Assembly (NCBI GenBank): GCA_017469525.1
Contig: JAFUGG010000012.1
Location: 1-44,237, forward strand
DNA length: 44,237 nt
Direction of reading: 5' to 3'
Origin: Bacteroidaceae bacterium
GTDB lineage: Bacteria; Bacteroidota; Bacteroidia; Bacteroidales; Bacteroidaceae
The notes beneath the pieces were generated by a model that saw nothing but the letters and a program-made list of their open reading frames with translations, made no database searches and was not told where the DNA came from. The translations under genes were made by a program, and so were the position numbers. Position 1 is the first letter of the stretch; each line of letters begins with the position of its first letter. Shown here piece after piece: positions 17,647 through 25,320 of the stretch.

Positions 17647-18906
17647 TCAGTTCACTTCTATCAGAACTTCGGAGAGCGTGGGATGGATGTGTACGGTCTC
17701 GCGAAGCTGGCGGAGCGTGGCGCCAAGCGTGATGTAGGCCGTCACTTCCTGTACGATGTCGGCAGCATGGGCGCCGAAGACGTGGGCACTGAGCAGCCGG
17801 CCTTCGCCGGGTTCGCAGCAGAGCTTGACCATTCCCTCGGTCTCGTTCATGGCCAGTGCCTTGCCGTTGGCACGGTAGAAACTCTTGTGGCACTCGAACG
17901 GCACGCCCTGTTCCTTCAGCTGGTCCTCCGTGGAACCGACGCAAGCGGCTTCAGGCTCGGTGAATATCGCAGCAGGCATCACGTCGAAACGTATCTTGTC
18001 TTCGATGCCGAGGATGCGGTTCACGACGTGAATGCCCTGCATCTCAGCCGCATGAGCCAGCATCTGTCGTCCGTTGACGTCGCCGATGGCGTAGATGCCT
18101 TTCACGTTCGTCTCGAAGTTCTCGTCCACGGCGATGCCCTTGCGCTCGTCGTATTCAAAGCCCGCATTGGCGAAGTCCGGCGACACGTTTGGCTTGCGAC
18201 CTGTTGCCATCAGGATGTAGTCGGCTTCTACTGCGACCTCCTTGCCTTTCTGCTCAAACAGGACAGTCGAGCCGTCGATGCTCTTCACGCCAGCCCCCAT
18301 GTAGAAGGTGATGCCGCGCTTCTCCAGGAGTTTGCGCAGGCGCTTGGCGATGTCGCTATCCACCATAGGCAGGCACTCCTTGAGGTACTCCACGACGGTC
18401 ACCTCGCTTCCGAACTTCTGGAAGACGCTTGCAAACTCCATGCCGATGACGCCAGCGCCTATGATGCAGAGCCGCTTGGGCAGTTCCTTCAGGCCGAGCA
18501 ACTCGGTGGATGAGCCTACGTTCTGTCCGTCAGCACCCGGGATGGGCAGCATCTTTGCGCTGCTACCTGTGGCGACGATGATGTTGGGAGCCGTTACGCC
18601 GCTCACCGTATTAGCGTTGATGAAGACGCCCTTCTCGCGTACCAAAGTGATGTTGGGGTGGGAGAGTAGTGTCTCCACGCCGCTGCGTAGTGCCTCGACC
18701 ACTTGTGGCTGACGCTCTACGGCTTCCTTGAAGTCCTTGGAATGTACGTAGGTCTTCGTCGGGATGCAGCCCACGTTGAGGCACGTGCCGCCCACGTTGA
18801 CGTCCTCGAAGATAGTAACCTTCAGGCCCTTCTTCGCTGCATAGACCGCTGCCTTATAGCCTCCAGGGCCGGCACCGATGATGATAAGGTCAGAACTATA
18901 ATTCAT
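17647..18906 (-). CDS. lpdA: Dihydrolipoyl dehydrogenase (L-protein of glycine cleavage)
   Basis: FAD/NAD flavoenzyme that reoxidises the dihydrolipoyl arm of GcvH. The 419 residues start with the FAD site IIIGAGPGGYKAA. The redox disulfide is Cys42/Cys47 in GGTCLNVGCIPTK, the NAD site is CIIGAGVIGMEFA, and the C-terminal active-site segment is HIHPTLSE (His408, Glu413). It is shorter than the roughly 460-470 residues of typical Lpd, the difference lying in the interdomain loops. It is last in the glycine cleavage operon, 138 bases after gcvPB, with facing GAGTTAAAG repeats in the gap. That context argues for a dedicated L-protein. Confidence 0.94.
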   Translation of the reverse strand: MNYSSDLIIIGAGPGGYKAAVYAAKKGLKVTIFEDVNVGGTCLNVGCIPTKTYVHSKDFKEAVERQPQVVEALRSGVETLLSHPNITLVREKGVFINANTVSGVTAPNIIVATGSSAKMLPIPGADGQNVGSSTELLGLKELPKRLCIIGAGVIGMEFASVFQKFGSEVTVVEYLKECLPMVDSDIAKRLRKLLEKRGITFYMGAGVKSIDGSTVLFEQKGKEVAVEADYILMATGRKPNVSPDFANAGFEYDERKGIAVDENFETNVKGIYAIGDVNGRQMLAHAAEMQGIHVVNRILGIEDKIRFDVMPAAIFTEPEAACVGSTEDQLKEQGVPFECHKSFYRANGKALAMNETEGMVKLCCEPGEGRLLSAHVFGAHAADIVQEVTAYITLGATLRQLRETVHIHPTLSEVLIEVN

Positions 18907-18918
18907 TGTATTCTTTTA

Positions 18919-19046
18919 GGGGAGTTAAAGAAGTTAAGGGAGTTAAAGGAGTTAAGGACATTGCCTTTGCTGCTTGAGAAGCATTGGAGTTGAAAGAACT
19001 ATCGTCTTTAACTCCTTTAACTCCCTTTACTCCTTTAACTCCTTTC
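18919..19046. repeat. Inverted GAGTTAAAG repeats between gcvPB and lpdA
   Basis: GAGTTAAAG-type 8-9 bp units run from 18919 to 18957 and the complementary CTTTAACTC units from 19006 to 19046, up to the gcvPB stop codon. In the operon transcript they can pair as a long hairpin between the two genes, which could reduce lpdA expression or protect the upstream message. Confidence 0.8.
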
Positions 19047-20553
19047 ATTTATCTAAGGTCTTCCAATAGGTTGTGATAGGTTGCTTTGCAGCCAGCACGT
19101 CGTCCACGCGGCCTATGGGTGTGTCGTGCGGAGCCGTCTTGACCAGTTCGGGATCAGTCTTGGCTTCCTGGGCGATGCGGTGCATCACGTCGATGAAGCT
19201 GTCCAGCGTCTCCTTGCTCTCATTCTCGGTGGGCTCTATCATGAGGCTCTCGTGGAAGAGGAGCGGGAAGTAGATGGTGGGTGCATGATAGCCATAGTCG
19301 AGCAGTCGCTTCGCTACGTCCATCGTCGTCACGCCAGTGCTCTTGTCCACTAGACCGTCGAAGACCACCTCGTGCTTGCACAGCCCGCCGATGGGCAGCA
19401 AGTAGTCATCCTTCAGACATTCCTTGATGTAGTTGGCATTGAGCACAGCCAGCGGACCGACTTCCTTAACGTGTTCGCGTCCGAGCGACAGAATGTAGGC
19501 GTAGGCTTTCAGCATCACGCCGAAGTTGCCAAAGAAGCTGCCGACGGCAATCTCCTTGCCGCGTTCGCCATCGACGGACGTTCCCCAATCCACTTTGAAG
19601 CTCTCTTCGCCTTCTTTCTCAGCAGGCACTTGCACCACACGGGGCATCGGCAGGAACTGCTCCAAGCCCTTGCGGACACCGACCGGACCGCTGCCGGGGC
19701 CGCCGCCGCCATGAGGCGTGGAGAATGTCTTGTGCAGGTTGATGTGCATCACATCGAAGCCCATGTCGCCGGGACGGCATTCGCCGAGCAGGGCGTTGAG
19801 GTTCGCGCCGTCGTAGTACATGAGGCCGCCTGCCTTGTGGACCATCTCGGTAATCTCCAAAACGTTCGGCTCGAAGATGCCCAGCGTGTTGGGGTTGGTC
19901 ATCATCATGGCTGCGATGTTCGGGCCTTCTAGCTGAACTAGACGCTCTAGGTCTTCTAGATCGACGGTGCCGTTGGCGTTGCTCTTCACCTCGACGACCT
20001 CCAGGCCGCAGACTGCTGCAGAGGCTGGGTTCGTGCCGTGTGCCGAGTCGGGAATGAGAACCTTAGTCCTGACGTCACCTCGGCTTTCGTGATAAGCACG
20101 GATGACCATCAAGCCAGTCAGCTCGCCATGTGCGCCGGCACAGGGATTCAGCGTGAACTCGCTCAGGCCGGCAAGCTCGGCAAGCGACTCTTGCAGGTTG
20201 TAATAGACCTCCAGCGCACCTTGGCAGGTCTCGGCGGGTTGCAGGGGATGCAGTCCGGCGAAGGCCTTCAGCCCGGCAATCTCTTCGTTGATGACGGGAT
20301 TGTACTTCATCGTGCATGAGCCGAGCGGATAGAAGCCGTCGTTCACGCCGAAATTGTTGTGGCTGAGGTTCGTGTAGTGACGCACCACGGTCAGCTCGTC
20401 GCACTCGGGCAACCTTGCAGCTTCCTTGCGGCGAAGTGCTTCGGGCAGTTCCGCCGTTGTGTGTGTGCGGTCATAGTCCTGGGGAAGGGAGTAACCCTTG
20501 CGTCCTTTCTTCGACAACTCGAAGATAAGGTTTCCATATAATGTCCTGTTCAT
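19045..20553 (-). CDS. gcvPB: Glycine dehydrogenase (decarboxylating) subunit 2
   Basis: The C-terminal half of the P-protein as a separate chain of 502 residues. It carries the PLP lysine, Lys275, in INLHKTFSTPHGGGGPGSG, and the conserved DSAHGTNPASA segment (169-179). Together with GcvPA it decarboxylates glycine and passes the aminomethyl group to GcvH. Its ATG overlaps the gcvPA stop by 4 bases (20550-20553), which indicates translational coupling. As I remember it, Bacteroides species carry the single-chain GcvP of about 950 residues, so the split form here is notable. Confidence 0.96.
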   Translation of the reverse strand: MNRTLYGNLIFELSKKGRKGYSLPQDYDRTHTTAELPEALRRKEAARLPECDELTVVRHYTNLSHNNFGVNDGFYPLGSCTMKYNPVINEEIAGLKAFAGLHPLQPAETCQGALEVYYNLQESLAELAGLSEFTLNPCAGAHGELTGLMVIRAYHESRGDVRTKVLIPDSAHGTNPASAAVCGLEVVEVKSNANGTVDLEDLERLVQLEGPNIAAMMMTNPNTLGIFEPNVLEITEMVHKAGGLMYYDGANLNALLGECRPGDMGFDVMHINLHKTFSTPHGGGGPGSGPVGVRKGLEQFLPMPRVVQVPAEKEGEESFKVDWGTSVDGERGKEIAVGSFFGNFGVMLKAYAYILSLGREHVKEVGPLAVLNANYIKECLKDDYLLPIGGLCKHEVVFDGLVDKSTGVTTMDVAKRLLDYGYHAPTIYFPLLFHESLMIEPTENESKETLDSFIDVMHRIAQEAKTDPELVKTAPHDTPIGRVDDVLAAKQPITTYWKTLDK

Positions 20554-21899
20554 GCCTTTGCCTCCTCTTCCTTAAATTGCTGAATAATCTCGACGAGTTC
20601 GTCGATTTCCTCTGTTGAGCGCTGCTCCGTGACAGCCAGCATGAGTGTCTTCTCGCCGACCTGAACACCTGCGAGGTAGCCATTGGCGGTGCATTCGTCG
20701 AGGAGCGCTTCGAGGTCTCCCTCGTAATCGACGCAGAACTCATTGAAGAAGGGCTGTCCCGGGAAAGTATCCTTGAACTTGCCCGTCGCGATGAGTTTGT
20801 CGCGGAGGCTGTGTGCGCCGGCATAGCTCATCTCCGCCACTTCGCGAAGTCCCTCTTTGCCCATGAGGCTGAGGTATATCGTGACGTAGAGCGCCATGAG
20901 GCTCTGGTTGGAACAGATATTGGAGGTTGCCTTCTGGCGACGTATGTGCTGTTCGCGAGCCTGCAGCGTCAGGACGAAAGCCCGCTGGCCGCGATTGTCG
21001 AGGGTCTGTCCCACGATGCGTCCGGGAAGCTTTCGCATCAGCTTCTCCACGCAAGCCATGTAGCCCACGCCGGGGCCTCCGAAGGTCATGGGAATGCCGA
21101 GGCTCTGGCCTTCGCCTACTGCCACGTCGGCTCCCCACTCGGCTGGCGTCTTCAGGATAGCCAGGTCGGATGGGTTGGCGTTCACTACGAAGATGCCTTT
21201 CTGATCGTGAAGGGCGTCGGCGATACCTGTATAGTCTTCGACGATGCCGTAGTAGTTGGGCTGCTGCACGATGAGTCCGGCCACGCCGCCCTCAGCAAGT
21301 TCCTTGTCGAGAGCGTTGCGGTCGATGGCTCCGTCAGCAGCAGGCACGAGCTTGATAGGGAAGCCGTGGAAGTGTGCATAGGTCTCTACGACGCGGCGAA
21401 CCTTTGGGTCCACCGTCTCGCTCACCAGGACGCGAGTGGCTTTCTTGGCATTGCCCCAAGCCATCATGGCAGCCTCCGCCGTGGCGGTTGCGCCGTCGTA
21501 CATAGAGGCGTTGGCAATGTCCATGCCCGTCAGCTCGGCAATCATCGACTGATATTCAAAGATGTAGTGGAGCGTGCCCTGTGATATCTCAGCCTGATAG
21601 GGCGTGTAGGACGTCAGGAACTCCGAGCGCTGAATGAGGTTTTGCACTACGCTGGGCGCATAGTGGTCGTAGCATCCTGCCCCGGCAAAGCAGACGAGCT
21701 GCTGCGCGTAGGCAGGTTCGGTGAGTTGTTCGAAGAAGAGTCGCAGGTCAATCTCCGAGAGCGATTCGGGCAGTTCGTAGTCTTTCTTGAACAGCGCAGC
21801 CTCGGGCACGTCGGCAAAGAGGTCGTGAACCGACTTCACGCCCACTGCCTTGAGCATCTCCTGCAAGTCCTCCTCGGTGTGAGGGAAAAACTTATACAT
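20550..21899 (-). CDS. gcvPA: Glycine dehydrogenase (decarboxylating) subunit 1
   Basis: The N-terminal, non-PLP-lysine half of P-protein, 449 residues. It starts MYKFFPHTEEDLQEML and contains family segments such as FAGAGCYDHYAPSVVQ, YTPYQAEISQGTL and ANASMYDGATA. It forms the alpha2beta2 P-protein with GcvPB. The 4-base overlap with gcvPB implies one transcript. Upstream, a four-helix-bundle gene and its flanking repeats separate it from gcvH. Confidence 0.96.
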   Translation of the reverse strand: MYKFFPHTEEDLQEMLKAVGVKSVHDLFADVPEAALFKKDYELPESLSEIDLRLFFEQLTEPAYAQQLVCFAGAGCYDHYAPSVVQNLIQRSEFLTSYTPYQAEISQGTLHYIFEYQSMIAELTGMDIANASMYDGATATAEAAMMAWGNAKKATRVLVSETVDPKVRRVVETYAHFHGFPIKLVPAADGAIDRNALDKELAEGGVAGLIVQQPNYYGIVEDYTGIADALHDQKGIFVVNANPSDLAILKTPAEWGADVAVGEGQSLGIPMTFGGPGVGYMACVEKLMRKLPGRIVGQTLDNRGQRAFVLTLQAREQHIRRQKATSNICSNQSLMALYVTIYLSLMGKEGLREVAEMSYAGAHSLRDKLIATGKFKDTFPGQPFFNEFCVDYEGDLEALLDECTANGYLAGVQVGEKTLMLAVTEQRSTEEIDELVEIIQQFKEEEAKA

Positions 21900-21902
21900 A
21901 AG

Positions 21903-22356
21903 TTTAAAAATGAAAAAATGAAAGAATGAAAAATGAAATGTTATTCATTGCCTCCATTCCTCTTGGTATTTTTAATGGTTGTTACTAATGTTCCTATTAT
22001 TATATTCAAGTCGTTAATGAGAGAATCAAATTGTGTAGAACTTAGATTATCTGATTCGTGCAATAGCTCAAGCCAATACTTTGTCTCAGTTGCTTCTTTA
22101 AGAGAGATGCTTAGCTTGTTGACGAAATCGGCTTTGCTTTGAGCATTCATACTCTCTGCAATATTCGCACCAATACTTGTACCGCTTCGGTAAATCTGCT
22201 TTGAGATGATGAATTCACTCTTTTCGTTACATAGAAAAGGATATAGCTTTATCACCCTCAACGCAAATTTCTTACTAAGGTCATATAGTATATTATCGTG
22301 CGTCATGCTTTGCCTTGACTTTTCATTCTCTCATTATTTCATTTTTTCATTCTTCA
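21903..22356. repeat. Inverted GAATGAAA repeats bracketing the four-helix-bundle gene
   Basis: AAATGAAAGAATGAAAAATG-type units at about 21905-21940 and complementary TTTCATTCTCTCATT-type units at about 22318-22356 flank the gene in opposite orientation. The right-hand tract runs into the 3' end of gcvH. The family is the same as after clpX (5112-5250). Confidence 0.75.
21941..22306 (-). CDS. Four-helix-bundle protein of the S23/Avd-like family
   Basis: 121 residues, nearly all helical, with the family core QIYRSGTSIGANIAESMNAQS...FVNKLSISLKEATETKYWLELL. This is the TIGR02436-type four-helix bundle, first known from intervening sequences in 23S rRNA and related to the Avd accessory protein of diversity-generating retroelements. 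The cellular role is unsettled; it forms oligomers and may bind nucleic acid. It interrupts an otherwise metabolic operon between gcvPA and gcvH in the same orientation. Inverted GAATGAAA repeats on both sides make it look like an inserted cassette. No reverse transcriptase is nearby. Confidence 0.9.
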   Translation of the reverse strand: MTHDNILYDLSKKFALRVIKLYPFLCNEKSEFIISKQIYRSGTSIGANIAESMNAQSKADFVNKLSISLKEATETKYWLELLHESDNLSSTQFDSLINDLNIIIGTLVTTIKNTKRNGGNE

Positions 22357-22727
22357 CAAAACGTAGCATACGTTTTTGCGTCCATGAGGGCGTCGAGTTC
22401 CGAGGGGTCGGAGAGCTGCACTTTGATGATCCAGTTGGCAAAGGCGTCTTCGTTCAGAAGCTCGGGCTTGTCCTCGAGAGCTTCGTTGACTTCGACGACG
22501 GTGCCGCTTACGGGAGAGATGAGGTCACTGGCTGCCTTGACGCTCTCCACGGCGCCGAACTCTTCGCCTGCTGTTACCTCGTCGTCCACTTCGGGCATGT
22601 CGACGTAAACCACATTGCCGAGCGCGTGCTGGGCATAGTCGGAGATACCAATGTAACCGTATTCGCCTTCTACGCGAATGTACTCGTGTGACTCGCTGTA
22701 ACGGAGTCCTTCTTCAAATTTAGCCAT
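22347..22727 (-). CDS. gcvH: Glycine cleavage system H protein
   Basis: Lipoyl carrier protein of 126 residues that shuttles the aminomethyl group from P- to T-protein and is reoxidised by Lpd. The lipoylation site is Lys64 in GAVESVKAASDLISPVSG. The N-terminus RYSESHEYIRVEG is typical. The lipoate ligase encoded upstream in the same operon would modify it. The 3' end runs into the GAATGAAA repeat tract. Confidence 0.97.
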   Translation of the reverse strand: MAKFEEGLRYSESHEYIRVEGEYGYIGISDYAQHALGNVVYVDMPEVDDEVTAGEEFGAVESVKAASDLISPVSGTVVEVNEALEDKPELLNEDAFANWIIKVQLSDPSELDALMDAKTYATFCEE

Positions 22728-22737
22728 AATAGTCGGA

Positions 22738-22888
22738 CCCCCTCCCCGCTCCCCCTTGCAGGGGGAGAGAAGTATGTGTTTGAGCGGAAGAGGTTATAGG
22801 GTCATTCTTTTAAGTTTATAAATATGTTTTAAATGTTTGCTAATGGTAATAGCTCCCCTCCCTGCAAGGGAGGGGCAGGGGGTGGGTC
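22738..22888. repeat. Inverted pair of G/C palindromic repeats between gcvT and gcvH
   Basis: GACCCCCTCCCCGCTCCCCC... (22737-22770) and ...GGGAGGGGCAGGGGGTGGGTC (22853-22888) are inverted relatives that enclose about 85 bases of A/T-rich DNA. Each copy has its own internal palindrome (CCCCTTGCAGGGG, CCCTGCAAGGG). They belong to the family that lies in frame inside lplA (24573-24660) and near 11.0 kb. Confidence 0.75.
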
Positions 22889-22889
22889 T

Positions 22890-23969
22890 TTACTTTTTAT
22901 AGTGTTTGTCGTAGAACTTCTTCTTAACCACTTTGCCTGCGAAGACCTTCTTGCGGATCTGCACTTGCAGGGGCGTGTCGAGCTTTGCAAAGTCGGTCTT
23001 GACGAGGGCCATGCAGACGCTCTTGTCCACGCTGAGGCAATGGTAGCCAGTCGTCACTTCGCCCACCTGCTCGCCCTCCATGTTGAGGACGGGATAGCCG
23101 TGGCGGGGGATGGCCTTATCCACAAGTTCAATGCCGACGAGCTTCTGTGCGACGCCGTTCGCCTTCTGCTCTGCGAGGGCTTCCTTGCCGATGAATTCCT
23201 CTTTATCCAGTTTGCAGAACATCGACAGACCAGCCATGACGGGGGAGATGTCTGCACTGAGTTCGTCGCCGTAGAGTGGCAGACCAACTTCGAAGCGCAA
23301 GGTGTCGCGGCAGCCGAGGCCGCAGGGTTTGCAGCGCCCGCTCTGGATGAGCTTGTCCCAGGCCTGCTGTGTGAACTCATGCGAGCCGTAGATTTCGAAG
23401 CCGTCCTCGCCTGTGTAACCTGTGCGGCTTACGATGATGTCGCCCACAGTCTTTGCCGTGTAGAACTTCAGCTCGCTGCAGGGGATGCCGAGCACCTCTT
23501 CCACGACGGCCTCAGCCTCGGGGCCTTGCACTGCCAGCTGCCCATAGAAGTCGCTCTGATGGTCGAGCTTGATGTCGAAGCCCTCGGTGTGCTCCTTCAT
23601 CCAAGCCACATCTTTGTCGATGTTGGCAGCGTTGATGACGAGGAAGAAGTCCTGTTCGCCCATCTTATAGACGAGCAGGTCATCGACCGTGCCGCCGCCC
23701 GGGTAGAGCATCATACCATAATATATCTGTCCGACGGGCGCACCGCTGACGTCATTCGTGAAGATGTGCTGGACGTAGCGCTCTGCATCTGGACCCGTGA
23801 TGCGCACTTCGCCCATGTGACTCACGTCGAAGACGCCGCAATGCTGACGTACGGCCATGTGTTCGTCGGTGATGTTCGAGTACTGGATGGGCATGATGAA
23901 GCCGCCGAAGGGTGACATGAGTGCGCCGAGTGCCACGTGGCGGTCATACAGACATGTTTTCTTTTCCAT
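22890..23969 (-). CDS. gcvT: Glycine cleavage system T protein (aminomethyltransferase)
   Basis: Transfers the one-carbon unit from the H-protein-bound intermediate to tetrahydrofolate, giving 5,10-methylene-THF and ammonia. The 359 residues begin MEKKTCLYDRHVALGALMSPFGG. The family segments GVFDVSHMGEVRITGPDAE and SRTGYTGEDGFEIY are intact. The start overlaps the end of lplA by 26 bases, indicating coupled expression. Confidence 0.96.
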   Translation of the reverse strand: MEKKTCLYDRHVALGALMSPFGGFIMPIQYSNITDEHMAVRQHCGVFDVSHMGEVRITGPDAERYVQHIFTNDVSGAPVGQIYYGMMLYPGGGTVDDLLVYKMGEQDFFLVINAANIDKDVAWMKEHTEGFDIKLDHQSDFYGQLAVQGPEAEAVVEEVLGIPCSELKFYTAKTVGDIIVSRTGYTGEDGFEIYGSHEFTQQAWDKLIQSGRCKPCGLGCRDTLRFEVGLPLYGDELSADISPVMAGLSMFCKLDKEEFIGKEALAEQKANGVAQKLVGIELVDKAIPRHGYPVLNMEGEQVGEVTTGYHCLSVDKSVCMALVKTDFAKLDTPLQVQIRKKVFAGKVVKKKFYDKHYKK

Positions 23970-24738
23970 AGATAAATTCAGGGTTTAGATATGTTTCTTG
24001 TTCTATTGTTTCGATGTTCCTGACGTCCTCGTCGGTGAGCCGGAGCGTGTCGGAGCAGAGTCTCTCTACTGCGAATCGCTTGAACTCGTCGATGGTGAGC
24101 GAGGTATGCTCCTTGAGAAGCGTGATGCGCTGGCGTACGCTTTCCACGCCATGCTTCGTGAGCTTCTGCTTGGGCGGCGTGATGGCCGTGAGCATGTGCT
24201 GCATGTCGGTGTCGAAGAGCATGGTGCCGTGTACGATGCTCCAGCCGGCTTTGTGGTAGTAGGCATTGCCCGAGACCTTGCGGCCGCCGATGAGTACGTC
24301 GTTGTTCTCCGTGGAGGTCGCCTCCAGGCCGAGTGCCCGGAGCATGTCGCAGACCATCTGCATGTATTCGCGGAACGTGGTCTGCACCTGGTCGGAGCGC
24401 GTGATGTAGCTCATCATGACGTTCGACTGGTCGGCATAGACGCAGCCGCCTCCGCTCTTGCGGCGGTAGAACTCGATGCCGTGCTCGCGACAATAGTCCA
24501 CGTTCACCTCGTTCTCGATGACCTGGTTCCTGCCGAAGATGACCGTAGGCCGCACTTGCCAGAGGAAGAAGAGTCCACCCCCAGACCCCTCCAAACCTCC
24601 CCTTAAAGGGGAGGCTTCCTGCCCAAAGTCCTCCCCCTTTAAGGGGGAGTTAGAGAGGGTCTCTGCCGCATACTCCTCCATAGCCAGATAGAAGCTCAGG
24701 CGTCGCGTTTCGTCTGTGGGAAGGACCAGATGAGTCAT
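23944..24738 (-). CDS. lplA: Lipoate-protein ligase with an in-frame repeat insertion
   Basis: Attaches lipoate to GcvH and other carrier proteins. 264 residues with the lipoyl-AMP motif RRKSGGGCVYAD (92-103), then GGRKVSGNAYYHKAGWSIVHGT. Residues about 27-56 are not family sequence: TLSNSPLKGEDFGQEASPLR and the following Gly-rich stretch are encoded by two copies of the dispersed G/C palindrome repeat. They lie between the first helix (YLAMEEYAAE) and the next strand (FFLWQVRPTVIFGRNQ). The frame is kept, so the enzyme may tolerate it as a surface loop. It is the first gene of the glycine cleavage operon. Confidence 0.92.
   Translation of the reverse strand: MTHLVLPTDETRRLSFYLAMEEYAAETLSNSPLKGEDFGQEASPLRGGLEGSGGGLFFLWQVRPTVIFGRNQVIENEVNVDYCREHGIEFYRRKSGGGCVYADQSNVMMSYITRSDQVQTTFREYMQMVCDMLRALGLEATSTENNDVLIGGRKVSGNAYYHKAGWSIVHGTMLFDTDMQHMLTAITPPKQKLTKHGVESVRQRITLLKEHTSLTIDEFKRFAVERLCSDTLRLTDEDVRNIETIEQETYLNPEFIYGKENMSV
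24573..24660. repeat. Two G/C palindromic repeats in frame inside lplA
   Basis: CCTCCCCTTAAAGGGGAGG and CTCCCCCTTTAAGGGGGAG are perfect palindromes separated by about 15 bases, with accessory CCACCCCCAGACCCC and TTAGAGAGGGT flanks. They encode residues about 27-56 of lipoate ligase. The second matches the element at 11007-11039. Confidence 0.9.
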
Positions 24739-24768
24739 TGGGAACGCTGTTAGTCGTTTTTGTGCCTA

Positions 24769-24786
24769 CAAAGATACAAAAAAAAA
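24769..24786 (-). promoter_or_regulatory. Glycine cleavage operon -7 element with an adjacent T9 tract
   Basis: Minus strand: nine T, G, then TATCTTTG. No TTTG is found at the normal -33 distance. The homopolymer lies within the -33/-7 spacer. The leader to the lplA ATG is about 25 nt. Confidence 0.55.
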
Positions 24787-24895
24787 CGACGCGGCATGCC
24801 ATAATTCAAAATTATTTGTGTTCTTTCACGAAAAATAACACATTGACCGAGGTCTCGCTCCAGTCCGTTTCGTACAACATGGCAGGCTATGTTCA

Positions 24896-24961
24896 TTGCA
24901 CGTACATGTAGATGCAATTGCATCTACATGTACATGCAATTGCATCTACATGTATGTGCAA
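24896..24961. repeat. 22-bp palindrome array D (TTGCAT family), three units
   Basis: Units at 24896, 24918 and 24940. Half-sites are TTGCACGTACA, TGTAGATGCAA, TTGCATCTACA, TGTACATGCAA and TGTATGTGCAA in combinations, the same family as at 17458 and 36869. It lies upstream of the glycine cleavage promoter and downstream of tRNA-Leu. Confidence 0.93.
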
Positions 24962-25032
24962 AGCCCCCGACATGGTGCGATGCCCCATCTGATGCTGTGC
25001 GCGGGGCGGTTGAGGCTGCTGCGTCATACGAA

Positions 25033-25066
25033 AAAACCGCCCGGTCGCACTGACCAGACGGTTTTC
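25033..25066 (-). terminator. Terminator after tRNA-Leu
   Basis: AAAACCG.C.GGTC - loop - GACC.CGGTTTT stem. On the minus strand it is followed by TTTTTTCG, as expected for a terminator of the tRNA transcript. Confidence 0.75.
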
Positions 25067-25082
25067 CTTATGTCTTAAGCTG

Positions 25083-25164
25083 TACTCCGAGCCGGGGTCG
25101 AACCGGCACAGGTTTCCCTATCGGTGTTTGAGACCGACGCGTCTACCGATTCCGCCATCGGAGC
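25083..25164 (-). tRNA. tRNA-Leu (anticodon CAA)
   Basis: On the minus strand, GCTCCGA pairs with TCGGAGT as the acceptor stem (first pair G-T). The D-arm region is TGGCGGAATCGGTAGACGC. The anticodon stem TCGGT/ACCGA holds the loop CTCAAAC, giving anticodon CAA. A short variable arm follows, then the T arm with GGTTCGACCCC. It reads UUG codons. CCA is not fully encoded. A -7 element (CAAAGGTA at 25177-25184, minus strand TACCTTTG) lies just upstream. Confidence 0.93.
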
Positions 25165-25290
25165 CTAAAACGCCTGCAAAGGTACGATAAAAAATGAAAA
25201 GTGAAAATGAAAAGCGAAAAAATTATTGGTTTTATTCTCGTTTTTGCTCATTTTCCCTTAATCCTTAATTCCTAATCCCTAATCTTTTCG

Positions 25291-25298
25291 TATCTTTG
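25291..25298 (+). promoter_or_regulatory. Sulfatase -7 element
   Basis: TATCTTTG 23 bases before the ATG at 25321. It follows a CCTTAATTCCTAATCCCTAA short-repeat stretch; no -33 TTTG is at the right distance. Confidence 0.55.
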
Positions 25299-25320
25299 CC
25301 ATGCGAAAAGTGTGTTATCC

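Larger units (their letters stand above)
24739..25082. other. Gap between lplA and tRNA-Leu: promoter, array, terminator; no gene
   Basis: It contains a -7 element for the glycine cleavage operon (TATCTTTG on the minus strand, 24776-24769), directly preceded by a run of nine T (24786-24778). A 22-bp array at 24896-24961 and the tRNA terminator at 25033-25066 follow. No further coding potential is seen. Confidence 0.65.

Noticed and set aside
21903..22356. Diversity-generating retroelement suggested by the Avd-like gene
   Set aside because: No reverse transcriptase, template repeat or variable repeat is seen nearby; the gene appears to stand alone.
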